A stretch of DNA of 52,836 nt from Isobaculum melis (GTDB taxonomy: Bacteria > Bacillota > Bacilli > Lactobacillales > Carnobacteriaceae). Both the position numbers and the translations under genes were made by a program. The notes beneath the pieces are model-generated. The model was not told the origin of the DNA, made no database searches, and saw nothing but the letters and a program-made list of their open reading frames with translations. Below, in pieces: positions 1 to 6,731 of this stretch (position 1 is its first letter; the number at the start of each line of letters is the position of its first letter). Where the stretch lies: contig NZ_FOHA01000015.1 in NCBI RefSeq assembly GCF_900111355.1, positions 10,104-62,939 on the forward strand, in the 5' to 3' direction.

Positions 1-95
1 AAAAAGAAATCTTCTGTCATTTACCCCTTGCAAAATACACTGTTAACGCGTTATAATAATATGATTTTAATACAATTGCATATCCCGAGAGGATT
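1..95 (+). repeat. Left attachment-site repeat (attL side)
   Basis: This is identical base for base to 22342-22436, including a promoter and the first strand of the SMK aptamer. Identity stops after position 95, where the left copy continues GGAAC and the right copy TATTG. The repeat could extend left of the window. The crossover point lies somewhere inside it and cannot be placed by eye. Confidence 0.93.
28..57 (+). promoter_or_regulatory. Duplicate metK-type promoter stranded at the left end
   Basis: A -35 TTGCAA (28-33) and a perfect -10 TATAAT (52-57) with an 18-bp spacer match the metK promoter at the right end exactly. Here there is no metK downstream; the predicted transcript runs through half an SMK aptamer and into the terminator at 132-156. 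Confidence 0.8.
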
Positions 96-131
96 GGAAC
101 GACCTTGTTTAAATACTTTTAACTATGTATA

Positions 132-156
132 AAGCCATAAAGATATGGCTTTTTTT
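132..156 (+). terminator. Intrinsic terminator just inside the left end
   Basis: AAGCCATA (132-139) pairs with TATGGCTT (144-151) around a 4-nt loop and is followed by a T run to 156. It would stop the transcript from the stranded promoter at 28-57 about 90 nt after its start. The opposite strand also has a short T tract, so it may end the leftward immA transcript too. Confidence 0.85.
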
Positions 157-209
157 ATGTTTCTGGATAGAACGTTAGTTCTTATTCGTGCAGTGTTTTT
201 TGAATTTTT

Positions 210-230
210 AGGTCAAAAATAGGTCAAAAG
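210..230. repeat. Paired AGGTCAAAA repeats near the left end (candidate integrase arm sites)
   Basis: Two copies of AGGTCAAAA lie in tandem, 11 bp apart start to start. The same tandem with the same spacing is at 22326-22347. The stop codon of the protease gene (224-226) falls inside the second copy. Tandem short repeats near both ends are typical binding sites for the amino-terminal domain of Tn916-type integrases; the assignment here is inference. Confidence 0.6.
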
Positions 231-646
231 TTAAATAAGTAATGTAAGTCATGTGGAATGCCTAAATCATCCATGACTTGGAATATAGTGCAATTTTCAT
301 AATATGAATAATTGGATGTTAGCAGTTTTATTGCAAATTCATTTGCTTCACGCTCAATTTTTGGAATAAAGGAATTTGAAGAGACTCTCTTCATGAAAGG
401 TGTATCAATTCCTTTATGAAGTAAGATGTGAGCCAACTCATGAGCGATAATAAATTGTTGTTTATTTTCATCAGTATTAATATTTACATAAATAACATTA
501 ATTCTCTTGTTAGTACTTTTCATTCCTAAAATATTTCCTAAATCTAAGTAAATAATTGGAATATCTAGTTTTTTACATATACTTAATGGGCTTGAGGTTT
601 TTGTTTTCTTTACAATTCTAGTTAGTTGTTTATCAACGAAACTCAA
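224..646 (-). CDS. immA: ImmA/IrrE-family metallopeptidase
   Basis: The 140-residue protein has the zinc-protease signature HELAH (within IIAHELAHILLH) and a downstream acidic segment (REANEFA), as in ImmA of ICEBs1 and phage anti-repressor proteases. In that family the protease cleaves the partner repressor to derepress excision and transfer genes. It starts at TTG (646-644) behind AAGGAGATG. It lies downstream of the repressor gene on the same strand with a 66-bp gap, matching the immR-immA pairing of ICEBs1. Its TGA stop lies in the AGGTCAAAA repeat near the left end. What triggers it is not visible. Confidence 0.9.
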   Translation of the reverse strand: MSFVDKQLTRIVKKTKTSSPLSICKKLDIPIIYLDLGNILGMKSTNKRINVIYVNINTDENKQQFIIAHELAHILLHKGIDTPFMKRVSSNSFIPKIEREANEFAIKLLTSNYSYYENCTIFQVMDDLGIPHDLHYLFNF

Positions 647-712
647 TGTTTCATCTCCTTGTATATACTTTTATAGAACGTTAGTTCTTTTTTGTTTAAA
701 AGAAAAGGATTA

Positions 713-1129
713 TTAATCGCGATAATCCTTTCTAGTAAATTTTTTCTTAGCTTTTTCTTTACTTAATCGTAGACCAATTTCAAGAGCATTAGCTAAAAGT
801 TCTCTGTCTTCGTGAGACATTGGCTCTCCATAAAAATTTATGTCTGTATCATTTTCCATTCCATCAAGAATTTTGTCAATTTGTTTACCAACATCTTTTT
901 CTTCCTTTTCAGTAAGTTCCCAATATTGTTTGTCATTCTTTTTTCCGAGTAAATAGTCTGTAGATACATTAAATATTTCAGATAGAAGGATAAGTGTTTC
1001 ATTGTTTGGTTCTGCTCTGCCTACTTCCCAGCTTCCTATAGTTTGTTGAGAAACATTCAAAAGTTGAGCGAGTTCTTTTTGAGTGAGATTTTTTTTATTT
1101 CTTAATTCTTTTAATTTATCAGCTAGCAT
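713..1129 (-). CDS. immR: XRE-family repressor (ImmR-like)
   Basis: The 138-residue protein starts MLADKLKELRNKKNLTQ and has a canonical Cro/cI helix-turn-helix over residues 5-60 (LTQKELAQLLNVSQQTIGSWE, then NNETLILLSEIFNVSTDYLLG). The carboxy-terminal half is acidic and lacks a LexA-type self-cleavage motif, consistent with inactivation by the neighbouring ImmA-like protease. The ATG at 1129 is preferred because AAAGGG lies upstream and the HTH begins there; an upstream in-frame start at 1204 would add residues unlike the family. It is divergent from the gene at 1278 across an operator region. Confidence 0.88.
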   Translation of the reverse strand: MLADKLKELRNKKNLTQKELAQLLNVSQQTIGSWEVGRAEPNNETLILLSEIFNVSTDYLLGKKNDKQYWELTEKEEKDVGKQIDKILDGMENDTDINFYGEPMSHEDRELLANALEIGLRLSKEKAKKKFTRKDYRD

Positions 1130-1200
1130 GATCGTTTCAACCCTTTTTTTGTTTCTATTTTCATTCATAATACAACAAAATGTAGAGAAAATGTAAAAAA

Positions 1201-1268
1201 ACAAAAAAAAGTAGTAAAAATTATTGACTTACTACTTTTTGTAGTGTATATTAACTACATAAGGTAGT
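1201..1268 (+). promoter_or_regulatory. Divergent control region with palindromic repressor operators
   Basis: The rightward promoter has TTGACT (1224-1229), a 17-bp spacer and TATATT (1247-1252). Two perfect ACTAC-N5-GTAGT palindromes occur: 1231-1245, inside the spacer, and 1254-1268, over the transcription start. A lone GTAGT at 1211-1215 makes a degenerate third site. The centre-to-centre distance of the two good sites is 23 bp. Binding would block the rightward promoter, which is what an ImmR-like repressor is expected to do. Confidence 0.8.
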
Positions 1269-1277
1269 AAGGAGGCG

Positions 1278-1616
1278 TTGGAAATAGAAAATCAAACATT
1301 AGAATTAATGAAACCAGTGATTAAAGAAATGCTAACTCCAGTAATAGAAGAAGCTGGTTTTGAAATGTTAAAACAAACACTAGAAAAGCTAGTAGAAGAA
1401 AAACAAAGACCACTTGTTATTACTAATAAGGAAATTAGAGAAATGTTTTCAATTTCAACCAGTACATTATGGAATTTAAAACAATTTGCAGATTTTCCAA
1501 AAGAATGGTTGGGAATAAAAAATCATTATGAAACAAAAGAAGTCTTAAAGTGGTTTGATGAAAACGAAGGACAAGTTTATCAAGAGAAAAAAGAATTGTT
1601 AAAACTTGTTGATTAA
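1278..1616 (+). CDS. Small helix-turn-helix protein, candidate excisionase or activator
   Basis: The 112-residue protein has an acidic helical first half and a winged-helix-like second half (ITNKEIREMFSISTSTLWN, then a segment ending in KEVLKWFDEN), as in AlpA/excisionase-type DNA-binding proteins of phages and ICEs. It is the first gene under the repressed promoter, the position of xis in ICEBs1. The start is uncertain: TTG at 1278 is only 2 nt after GGAGG (1271-1275), which is unusually tight; the next in-frame ATG is at 1308, too far from that site. The excisionase role is inference from position and size. Confidence 0.65.
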   Translation: MEIENQTLELMKPVIKEMLTPVIEEAGFEMLKQTLEKLVEEKQRPLVITNKEIREMFSISTSTLWNLKQFADFPKEWLGIKNHYETKEVLKWFDENEGQVYQEKKELLKLVD

Positions 1617-1628
1617 AGCAAGAAAAAA

Positions 1629-1680
1629 CTTGCTTTAAATAAGCACCTAAAAAGTTAAGTGTTTATTTAAGACAAGTTTT
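1629..1680 (+). terminator. Intrinsic terminator, with a competing upstream hairpin
   Basis: TAAATAAGCAC (1636-1646) pairs with GTGTTTATTTA (1659-1669), with CTTG (1629-1632) against CAAG (1673-1676) below it and TTTT after. A second hairpin, AAAGCAAG (1615-1622) with CTTGCTTT (1629-1636), uses part of the same strand, so the two exclude each other. The hairpin overlaps the end of the preceding gene. Confidence 0.6.
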
Positions 1681-2153
1681 GAAAATCAATACTTTAATAA
1701 AAATACATGAGGGTATTATGTAAAACGTTTGGTATTGTATGCAGTTTGAAACTGTCTGATTGTTCTTTGACAAAAAAATAGCTGAAACATTCGGAAATGA
1801 ATGCTCCAACCACAAATTAAATCTCAACAGTTTAATTATAGTAGAAAGAGCGAGTATTTGCAAATGATTCAGACGGAGTTTGGCTATCCTCCTATAAGAA
1901 ATTAAAAGGCAAGTGGGTTTAGCTCACCTACTATATGATAGTAAATACTATCGCGTATTCTTTATTCATTTATTACGCTAAAAAGAAATGAATTGCTAAT
2001 AATAAGTTATTTGACCGACTGAAAGAAGTCTGCTTGCTGTAAAGTACAGCTACTAGGTTCTTTTGGACTGATAAGCGCCATGAAATCGTATTAAAGATAT
2101 TAGCGAATTAAATATTAACTTTAAGCTATACCATTGATTTGGTGTAGCTTTTT
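1681..2153 (+). ncRNA. Gene-free stretch rich in stems, ending in a terminator: candidate structured RNA
   Basis: No convincing gene lies here. Visible stems include CAGTTT/AAACTG near 1742, CATTC/GAATG near 1790-1801, GATAGT/ACTATC near 1940, the 8-bp ATTCATTT/AAATGAAT near 1966-1990, and GCTGTA/TACAGC near 2038-2052 nested inside AAAGAA/TTCTTT. The stretch ends in an intrinsic terminator: AAGCTATACCA (2123-2133) pairs with TGGTGTAGCTT (2140-2150) and is followed by T residues. Stem density plus a dedicated terminator fits a noncoding RNA or a long structured leader of the next gene. I do not recognise a known RNA family and see no clear promoter of its own. Confidence 0.45.
2123..2153 (+). 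terminator. Intrinsic terminator upstream of the small gene at 2192
   Basis: An 11-bp stem with one G-T pair, a 6-nt loop (TTGATT) and a following T run end at 2153, only 24 nt before the ribosome site of the next gene. Confidence 0.75.
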
Positions 2154-2191
2154 ACATATTCAATATGAATATTTGAAGGAGGAAGATTAAC

Positions 2192-2389
2192 GTGGGAAAA
2201 TTAACAATTGAATTAGATTTTCTTCAACTTGCTTTTTTAAAAAATATTGTTGGAGAGGATATTGAGAAAACGAAAGATATGCTTCAACAATGTAAGGGGA
2301 AATATGAAAAAAGATTTAGTGCAACAGAAACACGTTTAAAAAAAATGAATGATTTGCTTATGAAAATCGATATTTTGATAAGTGAATAG
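2192..2389 (+). CDS. Small helical protein of unknown function
   Basis: It encodes 65 residues starting at GTG, 8 nt after a strong AGGAGGA (2177-2183). The sequence is almost entirely predicted helix, with a leucine-rich first third (LTIELDFLQLAFLKNIVG) and a lysine/glutamate-rich coiled-coil-like remainder. It has no signal peptide or membrane segment. I do not recognise a family. It lies between the structured noncoding stretch and a membrane-anchored gene, 56 bp upstream of the latter. Confidence 0.6.
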   Translation: MGKLTIELDFLQLAFLKNIVGEDIEKTKDMLQQCKGKYEKRFSATETRLKKMNDLLMKIDILISE

Positions 2390-2445
2390 CAATCGTTTAT
2401 TAAATTGGTTATAATGAAAACATACATCATAGGAGGAGAAACAAA

Positions 2446-3174
2446 ATGAATAAAATTAAAAAGTTTGTATTAGAAAATAAGAAGATGGTAGTTATTGGCT
2501 CAAGTGTTGTAATGGTAATTTTGGTTGTATTGATTGCTGTAGGTGTTGCAACTAAAGATAATAAAGAAGTTATTGCAAAAGAAGAGACGAAGAAAGTAGC
2601 AACTGATAAAAAGGAAACAAAAGATAACGAAAATGAAAAAGTAGTAGTTGCTGAACCTGAGGCGAGAAAAAAGGAAAGAAAAGAGATTGCGCGACAATTT
2701 CAATTGATTGCTGATGAAGAAAAAGCGAAAGAGGAAGAGGCTCGCCTTGCAAAAGAAAAAGCTGAATCTGATCAAGTTGCTCAAGAAGAGCAAGTGAATC
2801 AAGAACAAGCACAACAAGTAGCTAGTGCACCACAAACAAATGTAGATTCAAATTCACCAAATAATGGTAATAGCGGTTACAATGCGCCTACTACAAATGG
2901 TGGAGGCAATACAGGGAATTATACCCCACCAGCAACAGGAAATAGTGGTGGTGGACAAGTAGCACCACCAGTAGCCCCACCAGTTCAAGAACCGCCTAGA
3001 CGATTAAACGCATTAGGTAACAGCGGTATGGAGTTTGCAACAATGGCTCAAGCTACAGCTTGGGGAAACGCTCAGTTAATTGATGATAATAGTCCTTGGG
3101 CATGGATGTCATTCACGGTAACCCAAGTAGATTACAGTGATGGTTCATTTACGTTTACGGTTGGTTTTTATTAG
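2446..3174 (+). CDS. Membrane-anchored protein with coiled coil and Pro/Gly/Asn-rich linker
   Basis: The 242-residue protein has one membrane segment at about residues 13-35, a charged Lys/Glu/Gln coiled-coil region to about residue 125, a low-complexity Asn/Gly/Pro/Thr linker to about 185, and a compact carboxy-terminal domain of about 55 residues rich in Trp and Phe. The topology suggests a small outward-facing domain held off the membrane by a stalk. The start is set by AGGAGGAG 8 nt upstream; a TATAAT at 2410-2415 may be its -10. Function is unknown; an ICE cell-surface or exclusion role would be speculation. Confidence 0.75.
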   Translation: MNKIKKFVLENKKMVVIGSSVVMVILVVLIAVGVATKDNKEVIAKEETKKVATDKKETKDNENEKVVVAEPEARKKERKEIARQFQLIADEEKAKEEEARLAKEKAESDQVAQEEQVNQEQAQQVASAPQTNVDSNSPNNGNSGYNAPTTNGGGNTGNYTPPATGNSGGGQVAPPVAPPVQEPPRRLNALGNSGMEFATMAQATAWGNAQLIDDNSPWAWMSFTVTQVDYSDGSFTFTVGFY

Positions 3175-3191
3175 AATAGAAATGCTTAAAA

Positions 3192-3218
3192 GATAGCTAT
3201 TTTGTAGCTATCTTTTTT
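3192..3218 (+). terminator. Intrinsic terminator
   Basis: GATAGCTA (3192-3199) and TAGCTATC (3205-3212) form a perfect 8-bp stem with a 5-nt loop, followed by TTTTTT. It separates the membrane protein gene from the LPXTG gene. Confidence 0.85.
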
Positions 3219-3241
3219 ATTGTTTAGGAGGGAGAAAAGAT

Positions 3242-3280
3242 ATGAATATGGCACGTGCGCCAGATAAAAAAATAAAATAA
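3242..3280 (+). CDS. Twelve-codon open frame with a strong ribosome site
   Basis: ATG at 3242 follows AGGAGGGAG by a normal distance and reads MNMARAPDKKIK before TAA. It ends 23 nt before the LPXTG gene. It may be a leader peptide coupling translation to the surface protein, or the surviving start of a lost gene. The ribosome site is better than those of many real genes nearby, which is why it is listed. Confidence 0.35.
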   Translation: MNMARAPDKKIK

Positions 3281-3303
3281 GAAAAAAGAAAGGAAGGGGA
3301 AAA

Positions 3304-5628
3304 ATGAAAATAATTAAAAAAATCCTAACGTTATCTGCACTGTTGCTAGTGTTTCTAGGTACTGCAAAAGAAGTGTTTGCGGCTACTGCAACTGCAACAG
3401 AAAGTACAGGGTATCGTTATAAGGTGGACAGAAATGGAGGGTATCTTTTCGGAGATTTATTGATGATTAAAGTGGATGGTCAATATAGTTTTTGTCTAGA
3501 ACCCGAAGTATTAGTACAACAAGGAGATGGGTATACTCCTGAAGATATGCCTACAGAAATGCGTGAAGATTTATCAAGAATTGTCCATTTTGGATATGAT
3601 GTTAATCCTACAAAGCATAACTATGCAGTAACGCAATTTATGATTTGGGAATATGTAGGAGGAGTAATTGATTGGTCTCAAACGAATGTTCCAAATTATG
3701 AAGAAAGAAAATCTGAAATTTTAAATGCTGTTGCTGGGTTCAATTCTAAACCAAGTTTTCATTTGCAAAATGTTGAAGTAGACTTAGGGAAATCTGTAAC
3801 GTTAACAGATACTAACAATGTATTGTCAAGCTACAAGACAGTTAAACCAACTGCTGGTTTAGATGTTTCAATTCAAGGTAATAATTTAATTATTACACCA
3901 AATGAAAATGCTACAGAGAATGAACGTGTGATTATTCAAAAAATTCCTGATAACGAATTAGGTTCATCAATTGTTTTTAAAAAGAAAAACTCTCAAACAT
4001 TAGGCACGTTTAAGTTGAGTGACCCTTCGGCTAGTAAAATTGATGTAAAAGTTAATTTGAAAGGGAATGCAGAAGTTTTAAAATTAGATGAGGGTACAGG
4101 AGAAGTTGTACCAAATACTGAATTTTTATTTGAGTATGATGGGAAATCGGAAACTATTAAAACTGATAAAAATGGTGTAGCAATGCTAGAAGGAATTCTT
4201 CATAATACAAAAGTGAAAGTAACTGAAACTTTTGTGCCTGCGCCGTATGTGTTGAATAAAAACAATACAAAAGAAATTGTTATTCAAGGTGGGAAAACTG
4301 TAAATGTTGAATTTAAAAATCAGCGTGCTACAGGGAAAACAACGTTAACTAAACAAGACAAAACAACAGAATCTAATATACCATTAAACACAACTTATCC
4401 AATGTTAGGTGCTAAATATGGCTTGTTTAAATCTGATGGGACACTTGTTAAAGAATTTACTTTAGGCGAAAAAATGTCTGCAACAATGGACAAATTGGAG
4501 CTAGGCAGTTATTACTGGCAAGAAACTCTTGCACCTACTGGTTACATTTTAGATTTAACTAAACATGTTGTTGAGTTGACTTATAAAGACCAATTCACAG
4601 CCGTTGTTGTTAAAGATGCTCTTTCTGATGATGATGTCATTCGCATGAATATGGATGGTCAAAAGTTAATTCAAAATGACACAAATGAAATGTTGAAAAA
4701 TGATGTTGAATTTACTTTAACTAATCAACGTACAGGCGAAGAACTAAAAAATGTAACAGCGACTGTAGACGGAAAAAAAGGCTATTTCAGCTTTAAAGAC
4801 TTACCGCTAGACGATTATGTATTGACTGAAACTAAGGGTGTTGATGGCTACAAAAACATTGACCCAATTTCGATTACTCATAAATACGACAAAGAAACAG
4901 ATAGTTTTATGTTTACAGTAAAAGACCAAAAAACAGGTAATTTACTGAATGAAGAAACGATCACTCAGCTAGAATTATCGCAAGGCGAAAATGTTGATTT
5001 AGGAACATATACGCTTAAAGATAAAGCTGAAAAAGTTGAAAAGCCAGTTGTAGGTATCTCAACAAAGGCACACCTTGGAGATGGAGAGAAAAACACCTTT
5101 GTATGGGGTGAAGATGTTAAGTTTTATGATGATGTAAAAATTAGTCATAAAAACATTGAAGAAGGTACTGCACGTGCTTATCAAACAATTTTAGTCGTTG
5201 TATATCCTGATGGAACTGAAAAAGATGTATGGACATCTGAAAAAGTTGATTATACAGTGACGGACAAAGAAATGACGGAACGTGTACTTGCTGAGTATGA
5301 CTATAAACAAGATGAAAAGGGTACTCGTTACTATTTCAAAGAAATTGGGTATAACAAGCTATCTGAAAAAGAATATGAAAAAGATTCTGAACACAATTTT
5401 GATGGCAATGAAAAAACACAAGATATTACACCAACGGTTAAAGATGAACCTAAAGAACTTGTTGAACCTGAAAAGCCAGTTGAACCAAAAGAACCAACGC
5501 AAATACTACCAAGTACCGGTGAAAAAGGAAACCAATTGTTGATTGGTATTGGTTGTTTAGTTGTAATGTTTGGTTTGCTAGTATTCTTCGGTAGACCAAC
5601 AAAAGAAAAACAAAATAAAGAACAATAA
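3304..5628 (+). CDS. LPXTG-anchored surface protein with amino-terminal thioester domain
   Basis: The 774-residue protein has a signal peptide cleaved near residue 26 (VFA). A thioester domain follows: Cys64 in YSFCLEP and Gln111 in AVTQFMIWEY are the pair expected to form the internal thioester that attaches covalently to host or cell-surface amines. The middle holds two to three SpaA/CnaB-like beta domains (around residues 255-340, 345-440 and 450-540) of the kind stabilised by isopeptide bonds, then a VaFE-like domain around 585-715. A proline/glutamate stretch, LPSTG (735-739), a hydrophobic helix and a charged tail form the sortase signal. RBS GAAGGGG is upstream. It is cargo upstream of the transfer genes and could promote donor-recipient or host contact. 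Confidence 0.9.
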   Translation: MKIIKKILTLSALLLVFLGTAKEVFAATATATESTGYRYKVDRNGGYLFGDLLMIKVDGQYSFCLEPEVLVQQGDGYTPEDMPTEMREDLSRIVHFGYDVNPTKHNYAVTQFMIWEYVGGVIDWSQTNVPNYEERKSEILNAVAGFNSKPSFHLQNVEVDLGKSVTLTDTNNVLSSYKTVKPTAGLDVSIQGNNLIITPNENATENERVIIQKIPDNELGSSIVFKKKNSQTLGTFKLSDPSASKIDVKVNLKGNAEVLKLDEGTGEVVPNTEFLFEYDGKSETIKTDKNGVAMLEGILHNTKVKVTETFVPAPYVLNKNNTKEIVIQGGKTVNVEFKNQRATGKTTLTKQDKTTESNIPLNTTYPMLGAKYGLFKSDGTLVKEFTLGEKMSATMDKLELGSYYWQETLAPTGYILDLTKHVVELTYKDQFTAVVVKDALSDDDVIRMNMDGQKLIQNDTNEMLKNDVEFTLTNQRTGEELKNVTATVDGKKGYFSFKDLPLDDYVLTETKGVDGYKNIDPISITHKYDKETDSFMFTVKDQKTGNLLNEETITQLELSQGENVDLGTYTLKDKAEKVEKPVVGISTKAHLGDGEKNTFVWGEDVKFYDDVKISHKNIEEGTARAYQTILVVVYPDGTEKDVWTSEKVDYTVTDKEMTERVLAEYDYKQDEKGTRYYFKEIGYNKLSEKEYEKDSEHNFDGNEKTQDITPTVKDEPKELVEPEKPVEPKEPTQILPSTGEKGNQLLIGIGCLVVMFGLLVFFGRPTKEKQNKEQ

Positions 5629-5670
5629 TTAGAGCGTATCAATGATGATAGGCTTATTTTTTATTGTCAA

Positions 5671-5703
5671 ATAGAGGTATCTACGAATAGATACCTCTAT
5701 GTT
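5671..5703 (+). terminator. Hairpin after the surface protein gene
   Basis: ATAGAGGTATCT (5671-5682) and AGATACCTCTAT (5689-5700) pair perfectly over 12 bp with a 6-nt loop. Only three T residues follow the stem, so termination may be partial. Confidence 0.65.
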
Positions 5704-5721
5704 TAAGGAGTGTTGAAATGA

Positions 5722-5847
5722 ATGACAAATTTTTCAATATTTTTACTCATTGGTATTGTTATAGCTATAGTTGCTGATATTTCAAATACTATACATTTGC
5801 ATAATCAGATTCAAAATGAAAGAGGTAAGCATGGAAAATTTAATTGA
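5722..5847 (+). CDS. Small membrane protein, 41 residues
   Basis: The frame reads MTNFSIFLLIGIVIAIVAD followed by a polar tail ending KHGKFN. One membrane helix covers residues 4-20. AAGGAG lies 11 nt upstream, slightly far; a nearer ATG at 5718 opens only a 20-codon frame. Its end overlaps the start of the next small gene by 17 bp, suggesting coupled translation. No family is recognised. Confidence 0.5.
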   Translation: MTNFSIFLLIGIVIAIVADISNTIHLHNQIQNERGKHGKFN

Positions 5848-6022
5848 AGGTATATTGTTATTAATTTTTATAACTGTAACTGTAGATAATTTCTATATAT
5901 TGTCTTTTTTAGAATATAAAACATTAAAGATGAAATCAAACTATCAAAAATATTCTATAAAAAAAAGAATTATCATAGATAGTACTGTTTTTATTGGCTT
6001 TATTCTATGTCTTCTATTTTGA
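5831..6022 (+). CDS. Small membrane protein, 63 residues
   Basis: It starts MENLIEGILLLIFITVTVD with GAAAGAGG 5 nt upstream. Two hydrophobic segments (residues 5-22 and about 48-63) flank a basic middle (KMKSNYQKYSIKKR), so both ends probably cross the membrane. The start at 5831 is preferred over upstream in-frame codons because of the ribosome site. It converges on and overlaps the leftward gene ending at 6000 by 23 bp. Function is unknown. Confidence 0.55.
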   Translation: MENLIEGILLLIFITVTVDNFYILSFLEYKTLKMKSNYQKYSIKKRIIIDSTVFIGFILCLLF

Positions 6023-6647
6023 TATGAACAGGTTGGTCTTTATTGCTAATTTGTTTAACAACAAATGGGCTTCGTTCGTTGTTAGAAAATATTACTTTTA
6101 TTTTTTCTATCGGTTTAATTTCAATGAGAAACGGAACAGCAAAACTTACTGTAAATAGAATCAATACTGAAAAGCGTAAAATATAATTATTATTTTCTAT
6201 AAAATGAATAGGGAAAAGTGCTGTATTAAATAGTTTATCTGAAATAAATGTGCATGCTATATAAATAGAACCAATTCCTTGGAAAATTGTAATAATGCTG
6301 GCAACTTTTTTATCTAAAGAGGAAGCTAAATTATCAATAAATTCAGGTAAAACTATTTTAAAGATTGCGTCAAAGTTTGAAAGTAAAAAAAGAATGATTC
6401 CTAAAATAACACTAGTGATATAAATGTATAAAAACCCTTCAAATGAATCATTTAATTCTTTTGGTGTTAAAGAAATATTGAGGAAGTATTCTTGAATGGA
6501 ATTAGGTAAAATAGCAAATAAAAATAAGAAAAAAGCTTTCATCCTTTGATTAAATAAATGTGTACACAGCATAAGGATATAAAGAAATACAATTAATTTT
6601 AAAGTGTATTGTTTGAAATATCCTGTGAGGTCATTAATTGATGGCAT
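6000..6647 (-). CDS. Multispan membrane protein of unknown function, opposite to the transfer operon
   Basis: The 215-residue protein has about five hydrophobic segments (near residues 15-30, 37-48, 73-90, 118-135 and 152-170) and a hydrophilic tail of some 40 residues. Upstream on its strand AAAGGAGAT gives a good ribosome site. It is the only leftward gene between the control pair and the peptide gene near the right end, so it must have its own promoter and was probably acquired separately. Fertility inhibition, exclusion or phage defence are all possible but nothing in the sequence decides. Confidence 0.7.
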   Translation of the reverse strand: MPSINDLTGYFKQYTLKLIVFLYILMLCTHLFNQRMKAFFLFLFAILPNSIQEYFLNISLTPKELNDSFEGFLYIYITSVILGIILFLLSNFDAIFKIVLPEFIDNLASSLDKKVASIITIFQGIGSIYIACTFISDKLFNTALFPIHFIENNNYILRFSVLILFTVSFAVPFLIEIKPIEKIKVIFSNNERSPFVVKQISNKDQPVHIKIEDIE

Positions 6648-6731
6648 GAGAAAATCTCCTTTTTAAATAAGTATAGCTTTTATTCTAAAAAAAGAAAAGT
6701 GGTGTTTCATAAGAAAGAGGGTGCATGATTC

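Noticed and set aside
1663-1863. Leftward 66-codon frame in the structured stretch
   Set aside because: No ribosome site is visible and the sequence is dominated by stems on both strands.
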